Part shown: in pieces, positions 8,427 through 13,691 of the stretch
Layout: the number at the start of each line of letters is the position of its first letter
How positions within the stretch are numbered: the first letter of the stretch is position 1
Assembly (NCBI GenBank): GCA_016880225.1
Contig: JAEHDT010000263.1
Location: 1-16,769 of the forward strand
Reading direction: 5' to 3'
Source: Gemmatimonadota bacterium
GTDB lineage: Bacteria > Gemmatimonadota > Gemmatimonadetes > Gemmatimonadales > GWC2-71-9
DNA: 16,769 bases
Position numbers and translations under genes: made by a program
The notes under the pieces: model-generated
Databases searched by the model: none
What the model saw: only the letters and a program-made list of their open reading frames with translations
What the model was told of the DNA's origin: nothing

Positions 8427-8436
8427 AGTGCGGAAT
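8426..8436 (+). repeat. 11-bp inverted repeat, dnaE2-side copy (TAGTGCGGAAT)
   Basis: TAGTGCGGAAT on the plus strand overlaps the dnaE2 start codon. On the dnaE2 message it reads ATTCCGCACTA and occupies the position where a ribosome site would be expected. It is the perfect inverse of the copy at 8738-8748. It contains the heptamer GTGCGGA that recurs in the cassette. Confidence 0.7.
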
Positions 8437-8451
8437 GCGTGGGTAGGCGTG

Positions 8452-8724
8452 CTAGGTCGGCATTTGCACGAACCACTCACCAGTGATCAGGTCCTCGAAC
8501 AGCACCACCCGACCCCCGCCTTCCAAAACGACCTCGACATAGCGTCGCACGATCGGCTGCCGCCACCATTCGTCGTCCATTCGCCAATTCTCACCGAAGG
8601 ACTCGACACGTTTTTCGTTTCCCGTTCCCCGCTTCACGACCCGCGGCATCCGCTGCTCGTCCAACTCCACCTGCACTCGCTGTGGAGCGTTGAGGGCTCG
8701 AAGCCTATCGGTTCCATTCCACAT
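8452..8724 (-). CDS. small protein between imuB and dnaE2, WRxDDEWWR family
   Basis: A 90-residue cytoplasmic protein with no signal or membrane segment. Its C-terminal half carries ENWRMDDEWWRQPIVRRYVE at residues 45-64, then VVLEGGGRVVLFEDL and TGEWF to residue 85. This tryptophan-rich, beta-rich pattern recalls small domains found next to or fused to ImuB in other bacteria (similar to DUF6504-type proteins), but I cannot fix the family name from sequence alone. It lies 21 bp after imuB and 25 bp before dnaE2 on the same strand, so it belongs to the cassette and may be an accessory factor. Residues about 28-41 (RVVKRGTGNEKRVE) are encoded by a 7-bp-period array and look inserted. Both flanks carry inverted copies of TAGTGCGGAAT. 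Role is unknown; reality of the gene is likely given the spacing. Confidence 0.75.
   Translation of the reverse strand: MWNGTDRLRALNAPQRVQVELDEQRMPRVVKRGTGNEKRVESFGENWRMDDEWWRQPIVRRYVEVVLEGGGRVVLFEDLITGEWFVQMPT
8609..8643. repeat. degenerate 7-bp-period array (CGNNNNN x5) inside the small ORF
   Basis: Five consecutive 7-base units each begin with CG: CGTTTTT, CGTTTCC, CGTTCCC, CGCTTCA, CGACCCG. The T-rich composition is unlike the surrounding sequence. It encodes a lysine/arginine-rich loop of the small imuB-dnaE2 middle protein. Confidence 0.5.
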
Positions 8725-8737
8725 GTCCGCACTCCGT

Positions 8738-8748
8738 ATTCCGCACTA
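8738..8748 (-). repeat. 11-bp inverted repeat, imuB-side copy
   Basis: The plus strand reads ATTCCGCACTA, the perfect inverse of 8426-8436. It starts at the imuB stop codon and continues into the 21-bp spacer before the small ORF, which on the coding strand reads TGCGGAATACGGAGTGCGGA. The spacer is made of heptamer-like GTGCGGA units and also serves as the leader of the small ORF. Confidence 0.7.
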
Positions 8749-9993
8749 GGTATCAAAGTCGATCAGCGCATACCGCCGCTCGGGAAGGCGGGACCATGGT
8801 TGCACCTCGATGACGTGATACAGCATCGGCCGTTTGATCCGGAGCGCGATCTCCCGGGCGGCGCTACGCAGGGCGCGGCGCCGCCCGGCGCGCGCCGCGG
8901 CGTTGGCGTCGCGCGCGAACAGCTGCAGCTCCGTCGTGCCCGGAGCGAACCCGGTGAACTCGACGACGAGCCGCTCCACCGCTCCGGCGGGAGGGGACCG
9001 CTCGAGCTGCGTCTTGAGCGGCGCCGCGATGCGCTCCCGGACGGCGGAGGGATCCTTGAGGGTCGCCGCCGCGAGCCAGGAGGCGCCGTGCTCCAGCTCG
9101 GCGCGCAGCCGCACCACCTGCACCCGCCAGCCGCTGCGGCGTGGGTCCCGCAGCGCGCGCTCGATGAGATTGTCCATGGCGTGACCGAGCAGCTCCAGCT
9201 CGCCGACCGGCGAAAAGAACGCGAGCGCGGCGACGATCGGCTCTGGCGCGGCTTGTCCCATCACCGGCTCGGATATACGCCCCGCCGCGAGCCGCCACAG
9301 CCGGCGACCAGCGCGGCCGAACTGCGACACCACCGCTTCCTCGGGGATCGCCGCCAGCGCCCCCAGCGTCTTGATCCCCAGCTGGCGCAGCCGGCGATGC
9401 GTGTCGGGGTCGAGCGGAAGCGCGGCGAGCGGCTGGACGGAGAGGAACTGCTCCTCCTCCCCCGCCCGTACGATCACGGCCGCTCCCGGTCGCGCGCGCG
9501 TCGCCGCCACCCAGGAGACGAACTTTCCCTTCCCCCAACCCACCCGGAGTGCGGAGTGCGGAGTGTGCGCGCTCCGCATCTCGCCCATGATCGTCTCCAC
9601 GATCTTCTCCGGCTTCCCGTACAGCCCTTCCAATCCGTCGGTCCCTACGTATGCCCGCCCCAACTCCGACGGCTCGACCACCGGACTCACGGTGACGAGC
9701 GCCGCGACGAGCCGGGCGAACTGTTCGTCGTAATGCACGGGGTCGGGCTCGCACAGCTTGAGCGTGGGACACAGACCGATCGCCTGGTTGACCGTCATCC
9801 CCGGCCGCACACCCGCGCGTCGCGCCAGCGGAGCGACCTGCCACAATCGGCGGCCGGCGTGGGGAGCGAGCAGCGCGAGCGGCTGGGGGCGGGAGGCGAG
9901 CTCGGGCCGCCGCGCCACCTCGCAGCGCAGTGCGAACAGCGGGATCCAGCAGCAGGCAGCGAAGTCGCTCGCCAGACGAGGTGGACGGATCAT
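8746..9993 (-). CDS. imuB: ImuB, inactive Y-family polymerase-like mutasome protein
   Basis: The 415-residue protein matches ImuB: ACCWIPLFALRCE at residues 13-25 replaces the catalytic DxDxFFA motif of Y-family polymerases. RAYVGTDGLEGLYG at about 113-126 replaces the SxDE motif, so both metal-binding sites are missing, as is normal for ImuB. A helix-hairpin-helix segment (LRQLGIKTLGALAAIPEEAV) lies at 202-221, and the tail PWSRLPERRYAL near 399-410 is typical. ImuB bridges DnaE2 to the beta clamp during translesion synthesis. The ATG at 9993 is chosen because it fits the family N-terminus and lies just downstream of a strong promoter; the frame is open to 10083, but that would start upstream of the promoter. 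Residues 141-150 (SAHTPHSALR) are encoded by three tandem heptamers. imuA is not adjacent. Confidence 0.93.
   Translation of the reverse strand: MIRPPRLASDFAACCWIPLFALRCEVARRPELASRPQPLALLAPHAGRRLWQVAPLARRAGVRPGMTVNQAIGLCPTLKLCEPDPVHYDEQFARLVAALVTVSPVVEPSELGRAYVGTDGLEGLYGKPEKIVETIMGEMRSAHTPHSALRVGWGKGKFVSWVAATRARPGAAVIVRAGEEEQFLSVQPLAALPLDPDTHRRLRQLGIKTLGALAAIPEEAVVSQFGRAGRRLWRLAAGRISEPVMGQAAPEPIVAALAFFSPVGELELLGHAMDNLIERALRDPRRSGWRVQVVRLRAELEHGASWLAAATLKDPSAVRERIAAPLKTQLERSPPAGAVERLVVEFTGFAPGTTELQLFARDANAAARAGRRRALRSAAREIALRIKRPMLYHVIEVQPWSRLPERRYALIDFDT
9545..9565. repeat. tandem heptamer array (GGAGTGC x3) inside imuB
   Basis: Bases 9546-9566 are GGAGTGC, GGAGTGC, GGAGTGT. The array encodes the segment SAHTPHSALR of ImuB, just before the conserved VGWGKGKF block. 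The first eleven bases, CGGAGTGCGGA at 9545-9555, are the exact inverse of 8726-8736 in the spacer after imuB. Confidence 0.7.
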
Positions 9994-10003
9994 TGCCAGG
10001 AAT

Positions 10004-10029
10004 CGAATGGGACCCGAATATATCCCGAA
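10004..10029 (-). promoter_or_regulatory. candidate operator: three TTCG boxes at 11-bp period upstream of imuB
   Basis: CGAA occurs at 10004, 10015 and 10026 on the plus strand, giving TTCG three times at an exact 11-bp period on the imuB strand. Two of the units extend to TTCGGG. The array lies 11-36 bp upstream of the imuB ATG and overlaps the predicted -10. The design resembles direct-repeat LexA sites such as the alphaproteobacterial GTTC-N7-GTTC, but is not identical. Damage control of imuB is family knowledge; the identity of the repressor is inferred. Confidence 0.5.
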
Positions 10030-10046
10030 GATCGAGAGGATGGCAA
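10017..10046 (-). promoter_or_regulatory. predicted sigma-70 promoter of imuB
   Basis: On the minus strand, TTGCCA (10041-10046) and TATATT (10017-10022) are separated by 18 bp; each matches the consensus at five of six positions. Transcription would start about 10-17 bases before the imuB ATG, giving a very short leader without a clear ribosome site. Confidence 0.55.
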
Positions 10047-10062
10047 GGTTGCGGCCGATCGG

Positions 10063-10068
10063 TATAAA
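10063..10068 (+). promoter_or_regulatory. possible -10 element for the DUF72 gene
   Basis: TATAAA stands out in the divergent spacer, 45 bp before the DUF72 start, and directly follows the 8-bp palindrome CCGATCGG (10055-10062). No convincing -35 element is found at normal spacing, so it may need an activator. The palindrome may be its operator. Confidence 0.3.
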
Positions 10069-10082
10069 ATGTTGATTTAGCA

Positions 10083-10100
10083 TTACTTGGCTTACTTGGC
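10083..10100 (+). repeat. tandem 9-bp repeat TTACTTGGC x2 in the DUF72 leader
   Basis: Two perfect adjacent copies of TTACTTGGC lie 12 bases upstream of the DUF72 GTG start. They sit in the leader or at the promoter edge and could be a regulator site or a translational element; nothing decides between these. Confidence 0.6.
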
Positions 10101-10112
10101 TGAGATACCCAG

Positions 10113-11108
10113 GTGACTCCGCACAACCAACCCGGCCTGTTCGACGACCTCGCCTCGCTACCCCCGCCGCCGGCGCAGCTCGTCGAGCTCGGGGCGTCCC
10201 TCCCGCCCAACATCAGATTCGGCACCTCCACCTGGACCTACGACGGCTGGTCGGGGGAGGTCTATCACCGTTCCTACCGCGGCGCTCAGCCGGCCCGCCG
10301 GCTCGAGGAGTACGCGCGCTACCCCCTGTTCCGCACCGTGGGAATCGACAGCGCGTTCTACGAGCCGCCGGCGGAGCCGGTCCTCGCGGCGTACGCGCGG
10401 TCGCTGCCGCCCGGCTTTCCGTGCGTGAGCAAGGTGTGGGACCGGATCACCGCCAGGCGCTTCAATCAGGATGCGCGCTGGGTCAACCTCGCCGGGCAGC
10501 GGAACCCGGACTTCCTGAACGCCGATCTCTTCAAGGAAGCCGTGCTCGCGCCGTACACGAACGCGTTCTCGGACCACGCCGGCGCGTTCGTATTCGAGTT
10601 TCAGGCCATGCGAGGAAAGGATCTGCCCGAGCACACCGCGTGGGCAGCGGAGCTCGATACCTTCTTGCGGCAGCTGCCCCGCGACTTCCGCTACGCGGTG
10701 GAGCTGAGGAACCCCGAGCTGTTGACCGAGGCGCACGGCGCGGTTCTCGCGCGCCACGGGGTGGCCCACGTGTTCAACTCGTGGACCGGGATGCCCACCA
10801 TCGGGGAGCAGCTCGAGCTGCCCTGGACGTTCCCGGCGGGATTCACCGTGGCGCGCGCCCTGCTCCGCCCCGGGCGGGCGTATGTCGACGCGGTGAAGCT
10901 GTTCGAGCCGTACGATCGCATCCGCGACCCCCAGCCCGAGGTGCGCCAGGACCTGCTGCGCCTGGTCGCCGAAGCGATGAAGCGCCGCATGGAAGCATTG
11001 ATCCTCGTCAACAACCGGCTCGAGGGGAACGCGCCGGGAACGATACGGGCGCTCGTGGAGATGTTGCAGCGAGGGGGTGACGAGAGCCCGTCCGCGCGGG
11101 TACGATAG
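10113..11108 (+). CDS. DUF72 (YecE-like) TIM-barrel family protein
   Basis: The 331-residue protein shows the DUF72 pattern. After an N-terminal tail containing QPGLFDDLA come the motif IRFGTSTWTYDGWSGEVYH at about 33-51 and the strand VGIDSAFYEPP near 75-85. FRYAVELRNPELL and the VNNRLEGNAPGT block near the end follow. DUF72 proteins fold as a TIM-like barrel; they have no settled enzyme activity, though occurrence next to DNA-metabolism genes is common. There is no signal peptide. The start is a GTG at 10113, as no ATG lies upstream in frame. The gene is divergent from imuB, sharing a 119-bp spacer with repeats, so it may be co-regulated with the mutasome. It ends 24 bp before the lipoprotein gene. 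Family call is firm; function unknown. Confidence 0.9.
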   Translation: MTPHNQPGLFDDLASLPPPPAQLVELGASLPPNIRFGTSTWTYDGWSGEVYHRSYRGAQPARRLEEYARYPLFRTVGIDSAFYEPPAEPVLAAYARSLPPGFPCVSKVWDRITARRFNQDARWVNLAGQRNPDFLNADLFKEAVLAPYTNAFSDHAGAFVFEFQAMRGKDLPEHTAWAAELDTFLRQLPRDFRYAVELRNPELLTEAHGAVLARHGVAHVFNSWTGMPTIGEQLELPWTFPAGFTVARALLRPGRAYVDAVKLFEPYDRIRDPQPEVRQDLLRLVAEAMKRRMEALILVNNRLEGNAPGTIRALVEMLQRGGDESPSARVR

Positions 11109-11132
11109 AGGAGATCGTCAGAGGAGACAGCC

Positions 11133-11822
11133 ATGCGTCCTGCTTGGTTGGCGCCGTCGTGCATCGCCGCGCTCGCCGCGCTCGCCGCCTGCGGCGCCGA
11201 GCCCGACACGACCGTCATTCCGACGACCGTGGACTGGATGGAGTGGCCGGCGGAGGTCAAGGTCGGCGCGCCGATCGACGTGCGGTTGGTCGGCGGTCAG
11301 CCTTGTGGGCTGTTGCTCGAGCTGCGCACGCCCGCATCGGTGGACAACTCCGCGGTCACCTTCGAGCCCTACTTCCTCGCGAAGCAAGGGATCGGGCCGT
11401 GCCCGCTTCCGGCGTCCTCCGCGCCGCGGGTGTCGATCATCGCGGTCGGGTTCGACACCACGGCCGTGATCGGCGGATTGCCTGCGGACTACGATCGCGT
11501 CTACGAGATGCGCGCCGCCGCGTCGTCGTTCATCGCGCTGCCGACGGCCGGGTTGCCGGTCCGCACGTTCGGCACGATCGCCGTTCGGCTGGCGCAGCCG
11601 GACGCAAGTCGCACGTTGGCGGCTGGATTCGCGTACGAGTACAAGGACGGCGCGGGTTGCGTGCGCTTGCAGCCGCGGAGCCTGTACCGGAGCGGCGGCT
11701 ATGTGGTGGAGAACGCGGATAGCGCGAGCGTGCTCGACGGCATGGTGAGAGGGTACCTGTACCAGCGTGCGGCACCACTGTGCGGGGAGACCCGGGTGTT
11801 TCACTTGGAATCCGTCGACTGA
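11133..11822 (+). CDS. lipoprotein of unknown function
   Basis: A 229-residue protein with a lipoprotein signal: hydrophobic segment CIAALAALAAC with the lipobox LAAC ending at Cys20, followed by Gly. The mature part has four further cysteines (in GQPCGLL, GPCPLP, GAGCVRL and APLCGET), which could form disulfides in the periplasm. It is rich in beta-strand-type sequence and has no recognisable enzyme motif. A good ribosome site, GAGGAGA, lies 8-14 bases before the ATG. The gene follows the DUF72 gene by 24 bp and is likely co-transcribed. I do not recognise the family; the lipid-anchored envelope location is the only supported statement. Confidence 0.83.
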   Translation: MRPAWLAPSCIAALAALAACGAEPDTTVIPTTVDWMEWPAEVKVGAPIDVRLVGGQPCGLLLELRTPASVDNSAVTFEPYFLAKQGIGPCPLPASSAPRVSIIAVGFDTTAVIGGLPADYDRVYEMRAAASSFIALPTAGLPVRTFGTIAVRLAQPDASRTLAAGFAYEYKDGAGCVRLQPRSLYRSGGYVVENADSASVLDGMVRGYLYQRAAPLCGETRVFHLESVD

Positions 11823-11845
11823 GATGCTGACCGCGCGTCGCGTGC

Positions 11846-11874
11846 TTGCCACCGTCGGGAACTAATGGTAGGGT
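11846..11874 (+). promoter_or_regulatory. predicted promoter of the small HTH gene
   Basis: TTGCCA at 11846-11851 and TAGGGT at 11869-11874 are separated by 17 bp. The -35 matches five of six bases; the -10 keeps only the key TA...T positions. It lies in the 106-bp spacer between the lipoprotein and HTH genes, so the HTH gene probably has its own promoter. Confidence 0.4.
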
Positions 11875-11885
11875 AGTCTCGTGTA

Positions 11886-11912
11886 GCAACGCACAAACCG
11901 CACAAGTTGCAC
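11886..11912 (+). promoter_or_regulatory. repeat cluster in the leader of the HTH gene, possible operator
   Basis: GCACAA occurs at 11891 and 11900 and GCAC at 11909, a 9-bp period. The first two units are enclosed by the inverted arms GCAAC (11886-11890) and GTTGC (11906-11910). The cluster lies just downstream of the predicted start of transcription and 17 bases before the ATG. It could be an autoregulatory site for the encoded HTH protein. Confidence 0.4.
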
Positions 11913-11928
11913 GCCTCTGGGGCGTCGA

Positions 11929-12351
11929 ATGAACGCTGGCCGCCGGAGCGTTCCGACGCTTCCTGTACCGATCCTGCGTGACGCCGTCGCGCGGGAAACC
12001 GCCGGTCTCTCGCTGCGCCGGGCGGCAGGCGAGATCAGCGTGAGCCCCAACGGGCTGCGGAACTTCCTCAAAGGCTCGGTTCCCCATCCCGCCACGCGCG
12101 CGAAATTCGAGCGCTGGCTGGCAGTCCGTGGCCGGGGCAGCAGGCCGCCCAGCATCGGGCAGTTGGTCCGCCTGGTGAGCGAGCTGGCGGCGGAGTTGTC
12201 GCCCGGCCAGGGGGCGCAACTGGGCCGCGACATCGCCGATCTGCTGGCCCGCGCCTACGAGGTGCGGCGGCAGGGAGCGCCCCGCTGGGTCGTCGAGCTG
12301 GTGCGGCATTACCGGCCGCGCAACCGCAAGAGCGCGTCCGACGTCGCCTGA
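11929..12351 (+). CDS. small helix-turn-helix DNA-binding protein
   Basis: A 140-residue basic protein. Residues 27-50 (LSLRRAAGEISVSPNGLRNF, then LKGS) form a helix-turn-helix resembling the XRE/lambda-repressor type, where the first helix carries LRRAAGEI and the recognition helix SPNGLRNFLKG. Residues about 55-66 (ATRAKFERWLAV) continue the helical domain. The C-terminal half is helical with a basic tail (HYRPRNRKS) and no known sensor domain. It is likely a transcription regulator whose target is unknown; repeats directly upstream make autoregulation plausible. It starts at an ATG after a weak G-rich ribosome site. It is convergent with the radical SAM gene, with only six bases between the stop codons. 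Some long opposite-strand frames cover it, but the HTH pattern supports this strand. Confidence 0.78.
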   Translation: MNAGRRSVPTLPVPILRDAVARETAGLSLRRAAGEISVSPNGLRNFLKGSVPHPATRAKFERWLAVRGRGSRPPSIGQLVRLVSELAAELSPGQGAQLGRDIADLLARAYEVRRQGAPRWVVELVRHYRPRNRKSASDVA

Positions 12352-12357
12352 AGCGAC
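12343..12357. terminator. weak hairpin at the convergent gene ends
   Basis: GTCGC (12343-12347), loop CTGAA, GCGAC (12353-12357) form a perfect five-pair stem that spans the stop of the HTH gene and abuts the stop of the radical SAM gene. No T tract follows on either strand, so a terminator role is uncertain. Confidence 0.2.
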
Positions 12358-13479
12358 TCAGAGCTCCAGCGCCCGCTGGGGCGGCGCCTGCCGCGGCCGG
12401 TAGCGGTCCATCATGCCGGCGTTGACAGGAAACCCGAATCGTGCCTGCAGGTCCTGGATGCGCGCGGCGAGTGCGCGCGCGTACGCACGCGGAGCCCCGC
12501 TGCGATCGTGATAGGCGCGACGGTAGCGCTCCTCGAGCCGGGGGAATCGCTGTTCGAGGAGCGGCAGAAACCGCTCCCGCACCGCCGGGTAGAGGCGCAG
12601 CGGACCGGCGTGCACGAAGCGCGCCCCAGCCGCCCGTGCTGCCCGGAACAGGGCGTCCAGGTGGGGAACGTCGTCGCTGATTCCCGGAAGCACCGGTGCC
12701 ACGATCAACCCCGCGTTGAGTCCCGCCGCAACGAGCGTCCGGAGGGCCCGCAGCCGCACCGCGGGAATGGGTGAGCGGGCCTCCACCGTCTTGACGAGCG
12801 CCGCGTCGACCGAGATGAGGGAAACGTGGATCTCGAGATCGTTGCGTTGCTGCAATCGGCGCAGCACGTCGACGTCCCGGGTGATCAGCGCGCTCTTGGT
12901 GATGATGCCGACGTTCAACCGCTCGCAGCGCGCCAGGCGCGTGATGATCTGTCGCGTGAGCCGGAAGCGCCGCTCGGCCGGCTGGTAAGGATCGGTCGCG
13001 GTACCGATGACGATCGGGGCGGCCGCGCCGTCGGGCCGAGCGGCGGACCGGAAATACCGCCGCAGGTCGGCTTCCAGCGCAGCCAGCGCCTGTTGCTTGA
13101 CGAAAATGCGCCGCTCGAACGCCTCCCACCCGTGCGCTCCCCGGAAATCGCGAAACTCCGCGTCGTCGAGCCGCCCCGCGTCGTGCGCGCGCTCCACCGC
13201 GTAGCGGTGGGCGTAGCGGGCGTAGCAGTAGCTGCAGCCAAACTCGCACCCGACGTAGGGGTTCAGGGACCAGAAGTCGACGCCCGTCTGCTGCGGTGAA
13301 TTGAGCACCGACTTGGGCTCGAGCGCCACGAACGAGGTGCCGCGGAGCCGCGCGTCGAGCACCGGAAGGGCGGATGGCCGGACCGGCGGACCGGCGTCCT
13401 GTAGCAACGGGAGCTGAACGACGAGACGCTCCCGACCGCCTGACCGCCCGTCCGCCTCTCCGCCGGCGTTCAGCCGCAT
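12358..13479 (-). CDS. radical SAM protein, SplB / Rv2578c-like
   Basis: About 373 residues. The segment RGTSFVALEPKSVLN at about 46-60 is followed by SLNPYVGCEFGCSYCYARY, whose Cys78, Cys82 and Cys85 form the CxxxCxxC iron-sulfur motif of radical SAM enzymes. This arrangement and the later IVIGTATDPYQPAERRFRLT fit the Rv2578c/SplB-related (COG1533) group. SplB itself repairs the spore photoproduct; most members of this group have no known substrate, so a DNA-repair role is only a possibility. The start is uncertain: ATGs at 13494, 13488 and 13479 are in frame and lie inside the end of the zinc-ribbon ORF, and the frame is open further up to 13680. The 13479 ATG has the best upstream purine stretch and would couple to the zinc-ribbon stop. 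The N-terminal 45 residues are repeat-derived and poorly conserved. Confidence 0.85.
   Translation of the reverse strand: MRLNAGGEADGRSGGRERLVVQLPLLQDAGPPVRPSALPVLDARLRGTSFVALEPKSVLNSPQQTGVDFWSLNPYVGCEFGCSYCYARYAHRYAVERAHDAGRLDDAEFRDFRGAHGWEAFERRIFVKQQALAALEADLRRYFRSAARPDGAAAPIVIGTATDPYQPAERRFRLTRQIITRLARCERLNVGIITKSALITRDVDVLRRLQQRNDLEIHVSLISVDAALVKTVEARSPIPAVRLRALRTLVAAGLNAGLIVAPVLPGISDDVPHLDALFRAARAAGARFVHAGPLRLYPAVRERFLPLLEQRFPRLEERYRRAYHDRSGAPRAYARALAARIQDLQARFGFPVNAGMMDRYRPRQAPPQRALEL
13379..13394. repeat. perfect tandem 8-bp repeat CGGACCGG x2
   Basis: Two adjacent copies of CGGACCGG lie in the N-terminal, non-conserved part of the radical SAM gene and encode GPPVRP. The 8-bp period matches the CCGCC arrays at 13436 and 7021. 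Confidence 0.6.
13436..13456. repeat. 8-bp-period CCGCC array, second copy
   Basis: This 21-base stretch differs from 7021-7041 by one base. It continues with two more CCGCC-type units to about 13465, and encodes EADGRSGGR near the start of the radical SAM protein. Confidence 0.6.
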
Positions 13480-13634
13480 CTCGCCCATCCGCATTGCACG
13501 CAGACGAGGCAGGCCGATTGGCGGACCAGGCCCGCTCCACAGTCGGGGCAGACCGCGGCCTGGTGGGGGAGACGGGCGAGGGGCGACGCGTGGACGGGCT
13601 CGGGCAAATGCGGTGGCGACTGGGGTTCTCGCAT
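13470..13634 (-). CDS. 54-residue zinc-ribbon micro-ORF
   Basis: The C-terminal part reads CPDCGAGLVRQ, then CLVCVQCGWARCG, with Cys29, Cys32, Cys42, Cys45, Cys48 and Cys53. The CxxC...CxxC pairs can bind zinc. The pattern closely recalls the zinc-ribbon tail of class II (B12-dependent) ribonucleotide reductases, but no reductase body is present, so it is either an independent mini zinc ribbon or a detached tail. The proline-rich first 25 residues are not recognisable. The ATG at 13634 is chosen because a promoter candidate lies just upstream; the frame is open to 13691. The stop overlaps the likely start of the radical SAM gene on the same strand, which suggests coupling. Too short for standard gene calling, but the cysteine pattern is strong support. 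Confidence 0.55.
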   Translation of the reverse strand: MREPQSPPHLPEPVHASPLARLPHQAAVCPDCGAGLVRQSACLVCVQCGWARCG

Positions 13635-13662
13635 ATTCGGTGTTTGTTCGGGTGCGAGGCCC

Positions 13663-13691
13663 AATATTGCCCCCCTCCATGCGACTGGCAA
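13663..13691 (-). promoter_or_regulatory. possible promoter of the zinc-ribbon / radical SAM unit
   Basis: TTGCCA (plus-strand 13686-13691) and AATATT (13663-13668) are separated by 17 bp on the minus strand. The -35 matches five of six, the -10 four of six. It would give a leader of about 20 bases to the ATG at 13634. Confidence 0.35.

Noticed and set aside
8427..8480. 18-residue N-terminal extension of dnaE2 from a GTG at 8480
   Set aside because: Family begins at MYIELHCHS, and the extension would overlap the previous gene.
8242..10080. 612-residue plus-strand open frame opposite imuB, the small ORF and dnaE2
   Set aside because: Arginine/proline-rich, no recognisable domain, spans several real genes on the other strand; a GC-bias shadow.
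9994..10083. 30-residue N-terminal extension of imuB from 10083
   Set aside because: It would start upstream of the predicted promoter and does not resemble the ImuB N-terminus.
12366..12379. CCAGCG-CC-CGCTGG hairpin near the radical SAM stop
   Set aside because: Lies inside coding sequence with a two-base loop and no T tract; not a credible terminator.
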